From Leguminivora glycinivorella (taxonomy: Eukaryota; Arthropoda; Insecta; Lepidoptera; Tortricidae): DNA of 64,000 nt. The translations under genes were made by a program, and so were the position numbers. Under the pieces are notes generated by a model. That model worked only from the letters and a program-made list of their open reading frames with translations, made no database searches and was not told where the DNA came from. Position 1 is the stretch's first letter. The number at the start of each line of letters is the position of its first letter. The stretch covers positions 682,001 through 746,000 of the forward strand of contig NC_062971.1 in assembly GCF_023078275.1 (NCBI RefSeq). The letters run 5' to 3'. Positions 1 to 12,545 of the stretch are shown one piece after another.

Positions 1-2509
1 ACCAACTGAATGTCTTATTATGGGAATTAAGTAGGAATCATTTAATTTATTTATTAATTCACTTATTATTTCATTGTCTCGTTGTTTGTTGTTATTGTTT
101 TGTTACGTACCTTTTTATTGTTGATTATTTATAATGTATAATTGTATTTGCATGGCTTTCGTGTCTATATTGGCAAATAAAGAACTGAACTGAACTGAAC
201 TGAATTATACTATAATTTATTTTCTATGATAAAATATTGACAATAATTTTTTTTTCAGGTAAGATCCAGAATGGTACACCTTCATTTCAAAGTTTCCTGT
301 ATTGGTAAGACTAGAATCTGGAAACAGATTATCGTAAGTGCAGTAAAACCTATTTAAGTAACAAATCCATTCAATTTTATTTCTGATTAGGTACACGAAT
401 AATTAGAAACTTTGATCCCAAAGTTATAAGAATCAAATACCTTACGCAGGAACCAATAACTTCTCGCAAATTCAAAGCCATTTTGTAATCAAAATGTTTC
501 CCGGGCGAGCTTCGAACCCACACCCACTCAGGCGCAAGATAGGAAAGATTACAACCTATCCTACAGGTTTCCAGATTGTACCCATTACTACGCATCCTGG
601 GCCGGTGGCGCGACCGGTAGTTAAAGCTAAACGGCGGTTAGAGAAAGTAATCGTGTGATATTACAACTTGTTCAACTCGTGTCAGATATTAGAGATTAGG
701 TATGTTAGTTAACGGCTTCTATAGGGATCTAGAACCAGTGGTAAAGGTCCAGTTATAGGAAACAGTAGTAGTAGTACTAGTAACCCTACTTATTTATTGG
801 TAAACAATCGAGATGCAAATAAAAACCTTAATTCAGATAATAGGTACACAAATAAAAGAGAAAAAGATTTGTAGAATACAGAAAAATATAATTCAACACT
901 GATCGGCTAAAACTTAGACAGTCACATGTCACATTCCATATTGCTGTTTATTGACACTTTGGTCTCGTTTGTCAATCTCATAATTATACAAGTTAAGATA
1001 CGATCGTCAATTACAAGATAACAGCAACCATAATAAGACAGGACATGAACTAGTAAGGCAGGATGTTTGACCTCTCTTGATCCTCATTTAGATATCGATT
1101 TATCTATGATTATTCTCAAGTTTAACCAGATCAGTACAGTCGCCATCAGAAGCGGCAAAGAGGATAGGATAATTATAAAGAATTACTGTTTAGTCACAGT
1201 GCATAGACTGCCATCTCTCGACATAGGACTAAAGCTTTTGAACCTCCGTTTTGATATTTTGGCCCATATTCTTAACTTTATATGTGTTCAAATTGACAAA
1301 AATATTAGCGCCATCTATAGCCGAGAATCACCCAAAGGTGTAGACGACCATCTAGACGACCATGCATTTTTCGTAATGATTCCTAGGTAGAAACGTTTTT
1401 TTTCTTAGACTTTATCTGTCTATAATTCTATATGGATGTCGTTGGTAGCGTAAAGCATCTATGTCCAAGTATATATTCATCTATTTTTGAGTAGCTCCGC
1501 CGCTCGGGTTTATCGGTGCAACCGGCCCCGCCCGCGGGGGCGGCAATCACCCGCGATCGACTATCCAGATACCACATTATAATAAACCCTACAAACCACG
1601 AAGAAAACGCACCCTATCTTCAGCTAATAAACCATCTTTTTCATTGACATGAAAAGAGATATCCTTGCAAAATTCTACGTAGGCACATCTTGGTAGTCCC
1701 TCCATTTGAATATCAACTATTAGTTAAGTATTTTAAGGTTGTTTTTCGGTTCTAGGGGTAGTAAAGGTGCCCTCAGATATATCTGAGTGGCTGGAGCGCG
1801 CAAAAATATCTAAACACGCCTTGAAGCTAAAGGCGTGTTCAAATGTTTGTGAGCACTTTGTCCGTACATATATATAAGACGACGACGGTACAGGGTGATA
1901 TCGAAATTGCAATTCCTTTGCATAGTTTATTGAGCTCTAAATGATACATTGTGGGGAATGCGGTATAAAGTTGGATGTATGAGAAATGTACTTAGTGCTT
2001 TTACCGCGGTTACTTTGTGTAGTTTATTGGGAATACTTCCTTGGTGGAGTTATAAGTTATACAGTTCGTATAAAGGATTAAGTATATTAACGGTATTTAC
2101 TTGGGCGGATCTTCTATATGTATGTATGTAAAAGCCAAATAAAATATGATTGGCAACGTGTATGGTGTGGTAGAAGTTGACGTCGTGTATGGGTTTAATT
2201 GTGGTGTTTTGTTGCAACCCCTTTAGTGGCTCCAATATTTGAGCAGTTTCATACCTCTTTTGGGAATACATGTGTGCATTTATGTCTGTATGAATACATA
2301 CATACAATCACGCCTGTATCCCATAAAGGGATAGGCAGGGCACATGAAACTACTCAAGTTTCAGTGCCACTCCTGACAATTAAGGGGTTGAAAGAAAACC
2401 AAAAATTTCGTTTTTTTTTTCAACCCCCCACTGCAATTGTCACAAAATATTGACATTGCAGTGACAGGTTGCTCGCCTACGCCATAATTTAATCTATATC
2501 ATCCGATAT
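1..2509. other. No gene seen
   Basis: Only short, uncorroborated ORFs. A (GAACT)n microsatellite lies at about 182-203. Repeat fragments begin near 2299 (CACGCCTGTATCCCATAAAG family). Confidence 0.5.
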
Positions 2510-2735
2510 GACATGCCTGCTGAGCCGCGATCCTGGGTTCGAATCCCGGTAAGGGCATTTATTTGTGTGATGAGCTCAGATATTTGTTCCTGAGTCATGG
2601 ACGTTTTCTATGTACTTATATATAAGTATTTGTATATTATGTATATCGTTGTCTGAGTACCCACAATACAAGCCTTCTTGAGCTTACCGTGGGGTTCAGT
2701 CAATCTGTGTAATGAATGTCCTATAATATTTATTA
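2510..2735 (+). mobile_element. tRNA-derived SINE, 5'-truncated
   Basis: Same family: CTGGGTTCGAATCCCGGTAA, then GTTCCTGAGTCATGGACG and the 3' end TGAATGTCCTATAATATTTA. The A-box half is mutated. Confidence 0.8.
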
Positions 2736-2760
2736 TTTATTTATAATTTATATTTAAATG

Positions 2761-2985
2761 TCATTTGATATTTGCCAGTCGCTTTTCGGCGAAAGAAAAC
2801 ATCGTGAGGAAACCGGACTAATTCCAATAAGGCCTAGTTACCCTTCGGGTTGGAAGGTCAGATGGCAGTCGCTTTCGTAAAACTAGTGCCTACGCCAAAT
2901 CTTGGGATTAGTTGTCAAAGCGGACCCCAGGCTCCCATGAGCCGTGTCAAATGCCGGGATAACGCAAGGAGGATGATGATGATGA
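2761..2985 (+). mobile_element. RTE-type LINE 3' tail with (GAT)n
   Basis: AAGGCCTAGTTACCCTTCGG ... GCCGGGATAACGCAAGGAGG then GATGATGATGAT, the tail type of RTE LINEs. No coding part. Confidence 0.72.
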
Positions 2986-3355
2986 TTTATATCATATGAA
3001 TCATATCCCACAGTCGACTTCTACGACACCCACGGAAAAAAGGGGGTGGTGAAATTCTTAACCCGTTACCACACGGGCAATTTATGTATGTATGTATTTT
3101 AATGTATTTCCTACCTGTCTCCTGTCATTCAACCGTCGTAACTCTAATTGCTATCAATCGGGTACATCTCTCAATGCTGTGCGGGTGACATTTGCATAAA
3201 TGTCAAAAAAGGTCACACAAGTGTACACTTTAGAGTTTAAAGTATAAAGCCTTTCAAATGTCGCATTCAGTTTTGATACTTGATGGATGGCTAGATTGTG
3301 TAGTCATTAAAATGTTTAGTATTATTCCATCAGTTTCAGTACACCCGCACAGTAG

Positions 3356-3506
3356 GTACAGTCAACCAATTGGAACCCTAGGCCACTCTACAACCATGTC
3401 AAAATGACAAGCAGTAAGATATTTCTTACAACCTGATTTATAAAGTATCTATAAGTAACATAGTTATGTTCTACATTGGCCTAGGGTTCCAATTGGTTGA
3501 CTGTAC
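3356..3506. mobile_element. Inverted-repeat MITE, TACAGTCAACCAATTGG family
   Basis: Arms GTACAGTCAACCAATTGGAA / TTCCAATTGGTTGACTGTAC extend through CCCTAGGCCA. A second copy lies at 40511. Confidence 0.85.
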
Positions 3507-5021
3507 ATGTGTAATTGCACACAGGCGGATCGGGAGATATGAATTTTCAAGTAGGTGAATTTTCAAACCTTCAAGAATAGACAGTACACCCATCTTAAAG
3601 TCCGGCAACGCACCTCCAAGACCCATCTTCTGGTGTTTCGGACGTCCATGGGCGGCAGTGATCGCTTCCCTTCAGGCGACCTATCTGCTCGTTTGCCTCT
3701 TATTTCTTAAAATAAAGGTACCATATTTGAGGTTTTTATCGTTTTTCATATATTTTTGCAAAAGTGATGAAAAACATCGATCTTTTGATATTTTTAACTA
3801 GCTTGTTAAATATTAAAATTATCATAATTATCATGAAGTGTTTTTCTTCCACTTTTCGTACACACCTTTTGTAGGTAAGTTCTCCTTTGGATATCAATAT
3901 AACACCTAATAATAATATTTAAATTATGATCAAGTTATTTCATCTTATATCTCACGAACTAATTCGTTTTGTATACATCACATCTGCATCGATAAACATC
4001 AAGAGGTTTCTTAAACGAAATAAGTTGAAAATATAAAACAACTTCCAAAATTTTAAGGAACAAGAATTCCTAACCCAAAGCTTAACATATTTCCTAACCA
4101 AACTATTTTCCCTTTTTATCAGACCCACTTTACTAAAACTGCGACCGAAGATTTGCGACCCCACATCCACTGGCACAATGACCTAACGAAACAAAAAACA
4201 TTCTTAAAAAACTACTCTTAGTCAGACCATAGTTTACAACCTCTGCCTTTCAACAAACACACTCCACTCAAAATTGAACTTAATCATAAATAATTAAAGA
4301 CCAGTTTCTTTTGTCAGTGATATTTGTTAAGTCCTTTTTCATCCGTAACATTTCAATACACAATTTTATTTTCACTTTTTCGAATTTGGGCTTTATGCGT
4401 TAAATGCTTAGAGTGTAAAATGTATTGAAGTGTGTAGTGTTTTGTTATGTTTAGTAGTCCATTCATGGCTGCCATATGTTATCGATGAGTCAGAGGCGGG
4501 ACCTTTGGGGCACTTTATAGGTTTTTTTGTGAATCTACTGACCTTCTTGAAACAGATAGTGTGCAGAGATTTTTCGTGGTGTTTTTTGTTGGGTTCAAAC
4601 TTAGTGTGTAGTTATAAACTATAGGCTACTAGACTCATATAGAATTTGGCAGAAGAAATGTTTGTTTTTTGTAGTATTTTACATAAAAAACCAATATCTA
4701 TAGATTTTGGGTATTAAAAGTGAATGATGACTACGTATTTTCTATTAAAAATGTGTATAATATATTTTTAAACTTTGGCCACCGAAAACGCTGTCAGGTC
4801 ACGTAGTGACGTCATAGAACCTAACTTAACTTCATGTCAAGTCGATCACTGACATAATGAACTTTATGCCTCATACTTAGGTAATGTCAGAAAGATTTGT
4901 GTTTAATTCGATTGACGTCATGCAGACAATCTATAATGTTGTTTTTGTCTGATTAAGTGAAAGTATACTTTAAAAATGTTTTTTTTTGCGCTTTTCAAGT
5001 CGTAATAAAATATGGTAAAAA
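3507..5021. other. No gene seen
   Basis: AT-rich; one repeat fragment at 3596-3715. Nothing else recognised. Confidence 0.5.
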
Positions 5022-5238
5022 ATAAATATTATAGGACATTCTTACACAGATTGACTAAGCTCAATAAAGCTTATGTTGTGGGTACCCAGACAACGATATA
5101 TTATACCTACAAATACTTAAATCAATCAATCAATTATTTATTCGTGATATCTACTAAATACATCACACAAAAGCTCTTACCGGTATTCGAACCCAGGACC
5201 GCGGCTTTCTATGCGCTAGGCAAGACCGGTCGTCGATT
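5022..5238 (-). mobile_element. tRNA-derived SINE copy
   Basis: Reads on the plus strand TATAGGACATTCTTACACAG ... TACCGGTATTCGAACCCAGG ... AAGACCGGTCGTCG; the middle is shortened. Confidence 0.8.
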
Positions 5239-5678
5239 GGCCTCAAGAGATAAAAATATATTTATACAAATCAGTATATTAGAATTTTCATCCCAGAAAT
5301 CAGTATTAAATAAATATTCTGTCATTTATAAGCTGGAAAAGCTTGAAACAATAAATGGCAATAGCAGACATTTCACAAACACAATACCTGAGACTGCAAC
5401 CATTTAAAACCGGCCCGGACCGGCGGGATCCGGTAATATCCGGTTACGACAGCTGCGGATAGAGTTGCAACGTTTTCGATTTTGCTGAGATTACTCCTGG
5501 CAATAGTATAATTTGCCCCATTTATTAGCAAATGCTTATTTAACGTAATATTTTATGCGACCGCTGTTGACTATTTTGGTTTTCGATTATTTTTAAATGC
5601 AAGTGAGCTGCAAAAGTGCTCGGCGAATATATCAATGAATTCATTCATAATTTCTCCATGTAATTTCGCAGCTCGCTG

Positions 5679-5817
5679 TACAGTCACCGACATAAATATG
5701 TGATGATTTCCTATACCTTGTCGCAGTAACGTCTTGTTTGAAATGTCATACGAAATTGTCAAACGATTAAAAGCGACAAGGTACAGAAGTCATCACTTAT
5801 TTATGCCGGTGACTGTA
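5679..5817. mobile_element. Inverted-repeat MITE, TACAGTCACCGRCATAAATA family
   Basis: TACAGTCACCGACATAAATA and TATTTATGCCGGTGACTGTA-type arms with GTGATGA. A half copy is at about 11228-11265. Confidence 0.82.
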
Positions 5818-6008
5818 CTTAGGTATATACCGGTTTTTAGTTTACTACCACCTCATTGTTAACTTCTTACCAGACGAGTCTTCTAGTCGTTTTACCTTTT
5901 TTAGTTTATTATAAAAAATGCTTATATTGAGCGGGATATAGACTGTGATTACCTTTTTGATTTTTGTCGAACTTCCGATATTTCTAGTACTATTCCCGAT
6001 ATCTATAA

Positions 6009-6181
6009 TCCATACTAATATTATAAATGGGAAAGTGTGTGTGTGTCCGTCCTTCACGGCAAAACGAAGCGACGAATTGTCGTGATTTTTCAAGTGGAAA
6101 TAGTTGATGGGATGGAGAGTGACATACTTAGGCTACTTTTTGTCTCTTTCTAACGCGAGCGAAGCCGCGGGCAAAAGCTAG
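6009..6181 (+). mobile_element. Helitron-like short element (TC...CTAG)
   Basis: Starts TCCATACTAATATTATAAAT and ends GAAGCCGCGGGCAAAAGCTAG-like (CTAG at 6178-6181), with a GC-rich stem just before the end. No inverted repeats or target duplication, as in Helitrons; resembles the short Helitron-like elements reported from Lepidoptera. Confidence 0.7.
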
Positions 6182-7100
6182 TTCTATATAAGTATAATTC
6201 CAGCTAGTACTTGATATAATATAAATTATATTTGATAAAGATCATAATATAATAGTAAATTTTGAAGAACTCATGAACAGCAGTGCGACACGCCAATAGG
6301 CTAAAAAACGTCATAGATATATCAGACAAGTCGGTTTTATAGTCCTTATGTCTGGGCATAATCTTGAATCTATTAGGCTGTGTATGGTCACCACAAGTTG
6401 GGATTCAGTGGGACAATTCGATACATTATGTCCCTGGTTCCCACGTTATAGGCGAACATATCGACCACAAGGTATAGAGAGGCGCGGAGATGAGAACGTT
6501 GAATCAGATTTTTTTTCATGTCGTTGTTGAAATGATCATGGCATAAAAGACTCTTCTTAGGCCACTGATTACCCCGACCAGCACATATGGCATATTTAGT
6601 ATGAATAGACGGTGAAAGATGGTCCTGATTTGTCCCTGAGTCATACTCATAAGGTCACAGTCAAAGCTACTAGACTCTAGTACTAGAGTCTGTAACCTGT
6701 GTGACGTAGGGTATGTTCCCGGTTCTGAAGATACCTGATACCTTTTCTGTACCAAATTAGTCTCGAAATTGGATACCATCTGAGTTCCGGGTGACCAATA
6801 TGATTTCTAGCTGTTATAAAATGTATTTGTTGTCTTAAATTGATCTCTCGTGTGTTCCTTGCTCCGTTGTGCGTTTGCGCAGAAACTGGCCACGGGCCAA
6901 TTAGTGAGTCAGACCAACACCCGCTATTATTAGACCACTTGAACCTTTTGTGCAAACATGCAATGCACAATACAACACCTAAATAGCCACTGCAATCAAT
7001 AAATCACTCATTTTGTACCTAATTTACCGAATTTGTACCTATTTAATTATCTTTTTGAAACCATTTTTGTCGGTTCTAACTTCTAACATTTATAGGTTAG
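6182..7100. other. No gene seen
   Basis: Less AT-rich stretch 6340-6960 with overlapping short ORFs on both strands but no recognisable motif; possibly an old retroelement remnant. Confidence 0.4.
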
Positions 7101-7312
7101 GTACAGCGGAGCAAATCTCGACTGGGGGACAAGTGTAACTAATCCATTTTTTCCAATTTTACACTATGATGTTGAGTTCTACATGTATCCACTGAACACG
7201 CCTACCATATATATCCGGTGGACACTCTATTTAATAATGCAAACATTGTAAAACATGGAAAAAATGGACCTGTTACATTTGCCCCCCAGTCGAGATTTGC
7301 CCCGCTGTACCT
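7101..7312. mobile_element. Inverted-repeat MITE
   Basis: GTACAGCGGAGCAAATCTCG / CGAGATTTGCCCCGCTGTAC arms with ACTGGGGG. Confidence 0.82.
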
Positions 7313-7412
7313 TACCTACATTTTCCTATTAAACTATCAATGTTTAGAGTAATCTACCTACCTATTCTAAAACGACAAACATAGTAAAGATATAGGTGGA
7401 AGCTCAGCTGGC

Positions 7413-7546
7413 GTAGCCGAATGGCAATTGTCGACGCCAGACTCCGACAGAAATGCAGTCTTGCTCTGTCGCGCCAATACGCAAGAACGATAGAGATAGA
7501 TAGCTACGAAACAAATATTATCGTGAGCGTTTGTGCATTTGGCTAC
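7413..7546. mobile_element. MITE, GTAGCCGAATGGCA family
   Basis: GTAGCCGAATGGCAATTG ... CTGTCGCGCCAATACGCAAG ... GCATTTGGCTAC. Confidence 0.7.
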
Positions 7547-7902
7547 ATATTCTGGTTAGTAGTCACACGGGTGGTATCCAGTCTAGAGAAGGACCAGTTT
7601 TTATCCGCGGAGTACGGTTGTATGCTAAACAGGCGAAAAAAATACCGTAAGGAAACCCGCATATCCTGCCGAGTTGGTGTCTAGTCCTTATTTGAACGCT
7701 GGCTTTTGCTATTAATTGGAGAAGTATGTGAGGTAGTCAACATCGAATGAAGGGATACAGATCTTATAAATTTCCATTTTCCTGTGTGGTGACGGGTTAA
7801 GAACTTCATCACCATCTTTACCTTGGGTGTCGTAGAAGTCGACTGTGGGATATGCGTTAAATTGGGGCGTAGGCGAGTGGCTGGCAAACTGTCACTGCAG
7901 TG

Positions 7903-8585
7903 CCACCAAAAGCGAGTAGACGATGAGCTATCGACGATGAACAAATGATAATCGCATCGCGTTTCTTTTATGCGACTATTTTTGTTATCGTCAATAGCTC
8001 ATCGCCAAAGAGCGGAATTCTTCATAGCAAAAATCAAACTGTCAAAGGGATTGACCTAACTGTTTTATCGACTTATCGATAAATATTTGTCACTTAACGA
8101 AACAAAGTTAAATTAATGAAATCAGGATTTTGGATATACATACGAAGAAATTAACGGTGTCCCTAATTAGCTAACCGCCACTGTATTTTAGTATAATAGC
8201 AAAGAATAAAACAGAAAATACTTTTATTTTAAATTTTCTATACGAAACTTATCATGAAAAATTAAAAACAAATATTGCTAAGAGTAGGTAACTAATCTTC
8301 ATTCAAAATAACAGAGTCGAAACCTAAATCTGTACTTAATATGTTTTCTTCTTCATCTTCCCTGTAGCAAAAGAAAATAGTCATTATTTTTTCAACATTG
8401 TCACCTTTCAAATTATTCCTTTTTTCATTGTAGATCTTTTAATTTGATTATGGATACCTAATGCGATATTATTCCGTATCATCGATAAGTCGATAAAACA
8501 GTTTGGTCAATCCCTTTGACAGTTTGATTTTTGCTATGAAGAATTCCGCTCTTTGCTCATCGCTTCTGGTGGGACCAGTGCCTAA
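7903..8585. mobile_element. Palindromic MITE split by the hAT element
   Basis: Removing 8006-8563 rejoins CCACCAAAAGCGAGTAGACG ... GTCAATAGCTCATCGCTTCT GGTGGG, whose halves are inverted copies (GAGCTATCGACGAT / ATCGTCAATAGCTC). Confidence 0.7.
8006..8555. mobile_element. Non-autonomous hAT element
   Basis: Long terminal inverted repeats (CAAAGAGCGGAATTCTTCAT, about 85 bp) around an AT-rich core, flanked by the 8-bp duplication CTCATCGC at 7998-8005 and 8556-8563. The 8-bp target size and CA-starting ends fit hAT. No transposase. Confidence 0.88.
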
Positions 8586-8795
8586 GGCAGTTAAGGCTTT
8601 TTAACCTCAAGATCGCCGACACAATCAGTCTTGAGCGTAGCAGTTTAAATCGTAGGTTATAAACACACAATGTGCGGCTTGTAACGATAATTACTTCCCG
8701 ATAGCCTTATTTGATCCTTGTTGCTGTTTACAGAAGAGCTGGTTGATAAGTTTGTTAGACTAGGACCATACCTAGACTGCTGTAATTATATATAA

Positions 8796-8974
8796 CTAGC
8801 TTCTGCCCGCGGCTTCGCTCGCGTTAGAAAGAGACAAAAAGTAGCCTATGTAACTGTCCATCCCTTCAATTATCTCCATTTAAAAAATCACGTCAATTCG
8901 TTGCTCTGTTTTGCCGTGAAAGACGGACAAACAAACAGACACACACACTTTCCCATTTATAATATTAGTATGGA
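8796..8974 (-). mobile_element. Helitron-like short element
   Basis: Reverse copy: CTAGCTTCTGCCCGCGGCTT at the left, AATATTAGTATGGA at the right. Confidence 0.7.
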
Positions 8975-9063
8975 TTATACTCGTTTACTTTGACCATGTA
9001 GGCTTAGTAGACTATTGACTCCAAATCTCCAGACGCTGTCAGTACGTCGACAGCCGAACCACT

Positions 9064-10111
9064 AAGGTCCGACCGAGATCTCGGTCTCGGTCTCGGTCTC
9101 GGCATTCTCGGCCGAAAATCGGGCCGAGATCTCGGTCTCGGTTCTCGGCCAAAATGGGCCGAGATTCTCGGCAAAACCGAGACTGCGATTTTGAATTTAT
9201 TGCGCACTCGCGTCCGGTTTTTAGCTTTCAGTTTGTTACATCGCCCGTTTGGTATCTCGATTTTAGTGATTTTGGTAGGGTCTTTATCGACATTTTAAGC
9301 CAAAAACAAACAAATACCTAGGTATAATTCATAAAAGAGTGTAAAATATTTACGACAACTTGATGTGTGTGGAAGACAACGACGACGCGAAAAATCAAAG
9401 CAGCAGGTTAGAATAATACCTACCTTACATGATAGAAATGGCGAATTACGGAATATCGGACGAAATTTTGAGCTTTGTGGATGCTGTTTTGAGTTTTTTT
9501 AGTAAGTATGGGTTTTTCATAGTCATGTTTATGATATACATACATAAAATTTTGGAAATAATCGCTATCAAAAAAAATAGTTCGTGTCCCTTAACTTTGA
9601 ATCATGTGCCTAAAAATACGTCAAAATCAAAGTAAAGCTTAGTAAAGACTTTCAAGGAAAACCTGGAAAACTATCCGTAGAAAACACGATTCGATAACCT
9701 GTTTTATGATTTCTTGCAAAAAGTCACAAAAAATCAGGGTATTAAACGCGCGTGTAAAACCTCTGAAATTGCATGCCTCTATAGGCTATGGCGACTGCTT
9801 ACCACCGGGCGAGCCGTATAGTTGTTTTTGTCACTGACGTAGTCTATTTTGCTACGGTAGATAGGTAAGGAGTGCGGGTAGGTTTGGGTAGTTACGGAAC
9901 CAAACACTAAGCAGGACCCAACATACTCTTGGTTTCCTGGTTAATAGGCGAATTTCGATTATGAAAACATTTTTTTGTAAAAATGGCATATTTTTTTACT
10001 GTTTTACAAATTCTCGGTCTCGGTCTCGGTCTCGGCCGAGAATCAAATTGAATCTCGGTCTCGGTCTCGTTCTCGGCCGAGACAAAAATATCGTTCTCGG
10101 TCGGACCTTAC
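9064..10111. mobile_element. DNA element with CTCGGT-rich ends and 8-bp duplication
   Basis: Ends AAGGTCCGACCGAGAT and CTCGGTCGGACCTT are inverted; GAACCACT flanks both (9056-9063, 10112-10119). Both ends carry runs of CTCGGT hexamers (9078-9150, 10012-10078). The core 9480-9950 is a diverged copy of the repeat at 10315-10870. Confidence 0.7.
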
Positions 10112-10314
10112 GAACCACTGCCGCAGAGAAGACATACCCGTATATGCTTCTCAGTGACTGCAGTACGTTGACAGACGGAGCACTGTCAGCGAAAGGGTTC
10201 AAAAGTTCTTTCAAAACATATATTTACGATTAAAAAAGCTCTTTTTATTCTCCATAAACTGATAGGGACTGCATTGTAGTGATAAAACAATTTGATGCAC
10301 ATTTTATGTGTTTT

Positions 10315-10872
10315 TAGGGTTCCGTAGTCAACTAGGAACCCTTATAGTTTCGCCATGTCTGTCTGTCCGTCCGTCCGTCCGTCCGTCCGTCCGTCCGTCC
10401 GCGGATAATCTCAGTAACCGTTAGCACTAGAAAGCTGAAATTTGGTACCAATATGTATATCAATCACGCCAACAAAGTGCAAAAATAAAAAATGGAAAAA
10501 AATGTTTTATTAGGGTACCCCCCCTACACGTAAAGTGGGGGCTGATATTTTTTTTCATTACAACCCCAACGTGTGATATATTGTTGGATAGGTATTTAAA
10601 AATGAATAAGGGTTTACTAAGATCGGTTTTTGATAATATTAATATTTTCGGAAATAATCGCTCCTAAAGGAAAAAAAAGTGCGTCCCCCCCCCTTTAACT
10701 TTTGAACCATTTGTTTCAAAAATATGAAAAAAATCACAAAAGTAGAACTTTATAAAGACTTTCTAGGAAAATTGTTTTGAACTTGATAGGTTCAGTAGTT
10801 TTTGAGAAAAATACGGAAAACTACGGAACCCTACACTGAGCGTGGCCCGACACGCTCTTGGCCGGTTTTTTT
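10315..10872 (+). repeat. Dispersed repeat with (GTCC)n
   Basis: AGGGTTCCGTAGTCAACTAG ... GACACGCTCTTGGCCGG with a CCGT microsatellite at 10363-10400. Class not recognised. Confidence 0.6.
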
Positions 10873-11488
10873 TTTTTCAGTTAACTTGACGCACGATGTG
10901 CTTTTTAAGTGATAAGTTTTGATTGATAAAAATGGAATGGCATTCATTTGGATTTGTTTGTACTGTTCTTTAATTAATACGAGTGGTGTAGGTTGCGTTT
11001 TATCAAATAGGCGCCTTCACAGCCGGGGCAATGACCTCCGATAAGTGATAACGAACTCGGAAATGCAGCGTGTGCGGTAACCTTCGTTTGTTTTGCTAAT
11101 CAACACTATGAGCAGTATTTATACATTATCAATGTTATTGTGTTGCTGATTTTATTCTAATTTCGTATTCCATTAATTTAGTTTTTTTTTTTAATATTGG
11201 TTTTGTATTAGGCATATATTTCTGTACCTTATAAAAATCATCACTTATTTATGACGGTGCCGGTACTTTCGACCTCTAAATTATTTAGAAAAGCTTGCTG
11301 ATAAGAGGATATGCTCCATTTTGCACCGCGTTAACAGTGTCCTGTTCGAAGTATGTAAAATAAACTATTCTACTTATGTTACTAATATATTTCAGTGGAC
11401 TCCACACGCCAAGACCAGGATAAAGGTCACAGCTAGTAGGCTACAGTTACACAAAGCATACGAGTGGTCAAGTTATTCTTACCCTACC

Positions 11489-11611
11489 TGGGGCCCGTTT
11501 CTCGAAAGGTACAAGCCTTGTATTACAAGTGTGTTTCCATGACAACCCATACGATTTGACAGTTCGCGCACTTGTAATACAAGGCTTGTACCTTTCGAGA
11601 AACGGGCCCCT
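11489..11611. mobile_element. Palindromic MITE, GGGCCCGTTTCTCGAAAGG family
   Basis: Inverted arms GGGCCCGTTTCTCGAAAGGT plus ACAAGCCTTGTATTACAAGT around a short loop. Sister copy at 30779. Confidence 0.85.
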
Positions 11612-11867
11612 GACCTTACTTACTATTTTTATGTTCTGTGGGAGTCACAATCTGGAGAACAGAAAAAGTTTAACACAGTCACTGTACCAAAGGTTTTATT
11701 GCTCTTATTTCAAGTTATTTCTCATACTCTTAGGAGCCATGATTAAACCCATTTCGTCACGACGCACGTGTCCATTGCGTTATCAGATCACGACACAGGC
11801 ACGACACGGTTGCGACACGACTTCGACACACTACCTACCTAATGTCTTAGAGGACAAGGGTTGGGTA

Positions 11868-11980
11868 TGGTCAGCTATAGTTGAATGACAGTTGACGCTA
11901 GACGCCGATAGAAATGCAGTCTGGCTCTGTCGCACCAATACGGAAGAGAGATAGGGATAGCTAGCTACGATAACGATATA
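11868..11980. mobile_element. MITE fragment, GTAGCCGAATGGCA family
   Basis: GAAATGCAGTCTGGCTCTGT CGCACCAATACGG core with eroded ends. Confidence 0.55.
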
Positions 11981-12104
11981 TATGTATCTGGGGTTATTTA
12001 GTGTTGAACGTATTGACAGGGTGATCAATTGTGGGGTTTAATGGTGTGTCAATTGGTTGATTTAGGTGAGATTGGGAGATAGTTGTGGGATTAGAGTTGA
12101 GATA

Positions 12105-12283
12105 TCCATACTAATATTATAAATGGGAAAGTGTGTGTGTCTGTTTGTTTGTCCGTCTTTCACGGCAAAACGGAGCGACGAATTGACGTGATTTTTTAAG
12201 TGGAGATAGTTGAAGGGATGGAGAGTGACATAGGCTACTTTTTGTCTCTTTCTAACGCGAGCGAAGCCGCGGGCAAAAGCTAG
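12105..12283 (+). mobile_element. Helitron-like short element
   Basis: TCCATACTAATATTATAAAT to GCGGGCAAAAGCTAG; the best preserved copy in the window. Confidence 0.72.
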
Positions 12284-12364
12284 TGGTGTTATAATTTTTA
12301 AAATGGATAAAGGCCAAGCCATGTCCAGGGATCTTGATAGAAGACGATAATCGTACATTGAATG

Positions 12365-12545
12365 TTATTCTTAAGGGTCTCTCATACTAATAAATTCATT
12401 TATTATGTATGAAAACGATGAAAAATTTTTTTTGTGTATTTAACTAAAAGTGATATACAGGTTGGTTCCGGATAATAAACCTTACGACGTGTCGAATTTA
12501 ATGGAAAACAAAAAAAACACGGTGTATATCGAGTTGACAGATGCT
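12365..12545 (+). repeat. Dispersed repeat, also at 42475-42630 reversed
   Basis: AATAAATTCATTTATTATGT, ATATACAGGTTGGTTCCGG, then GTGTCGAATTTAATGGAAAA. Class unknown. Confidence 0.55.

Noticed and set aside
1949..2131. 60-aa hydrophobic ORF
   Set aside because: No similarity recognised, no splice or promoter context; a chance ORF is as likely.
6348..6970. Possible LTR or retroelement coding remnant
   Set aside because: Composition differs from flanks but no protease, RT or LTR ends could be identified by reading.
9004..9207. Arg/Pro-repeat ORF (RPRPRPRSR) and its partner at 9996
   Set aside because: Translation of CTCGGT hexamer runs in a DNA element; no independent coding sign.
10360..10402. 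CRISPR-like or satellite array
   Set aside because: A simple CCGT microsatellite inside a dispersed repeat.
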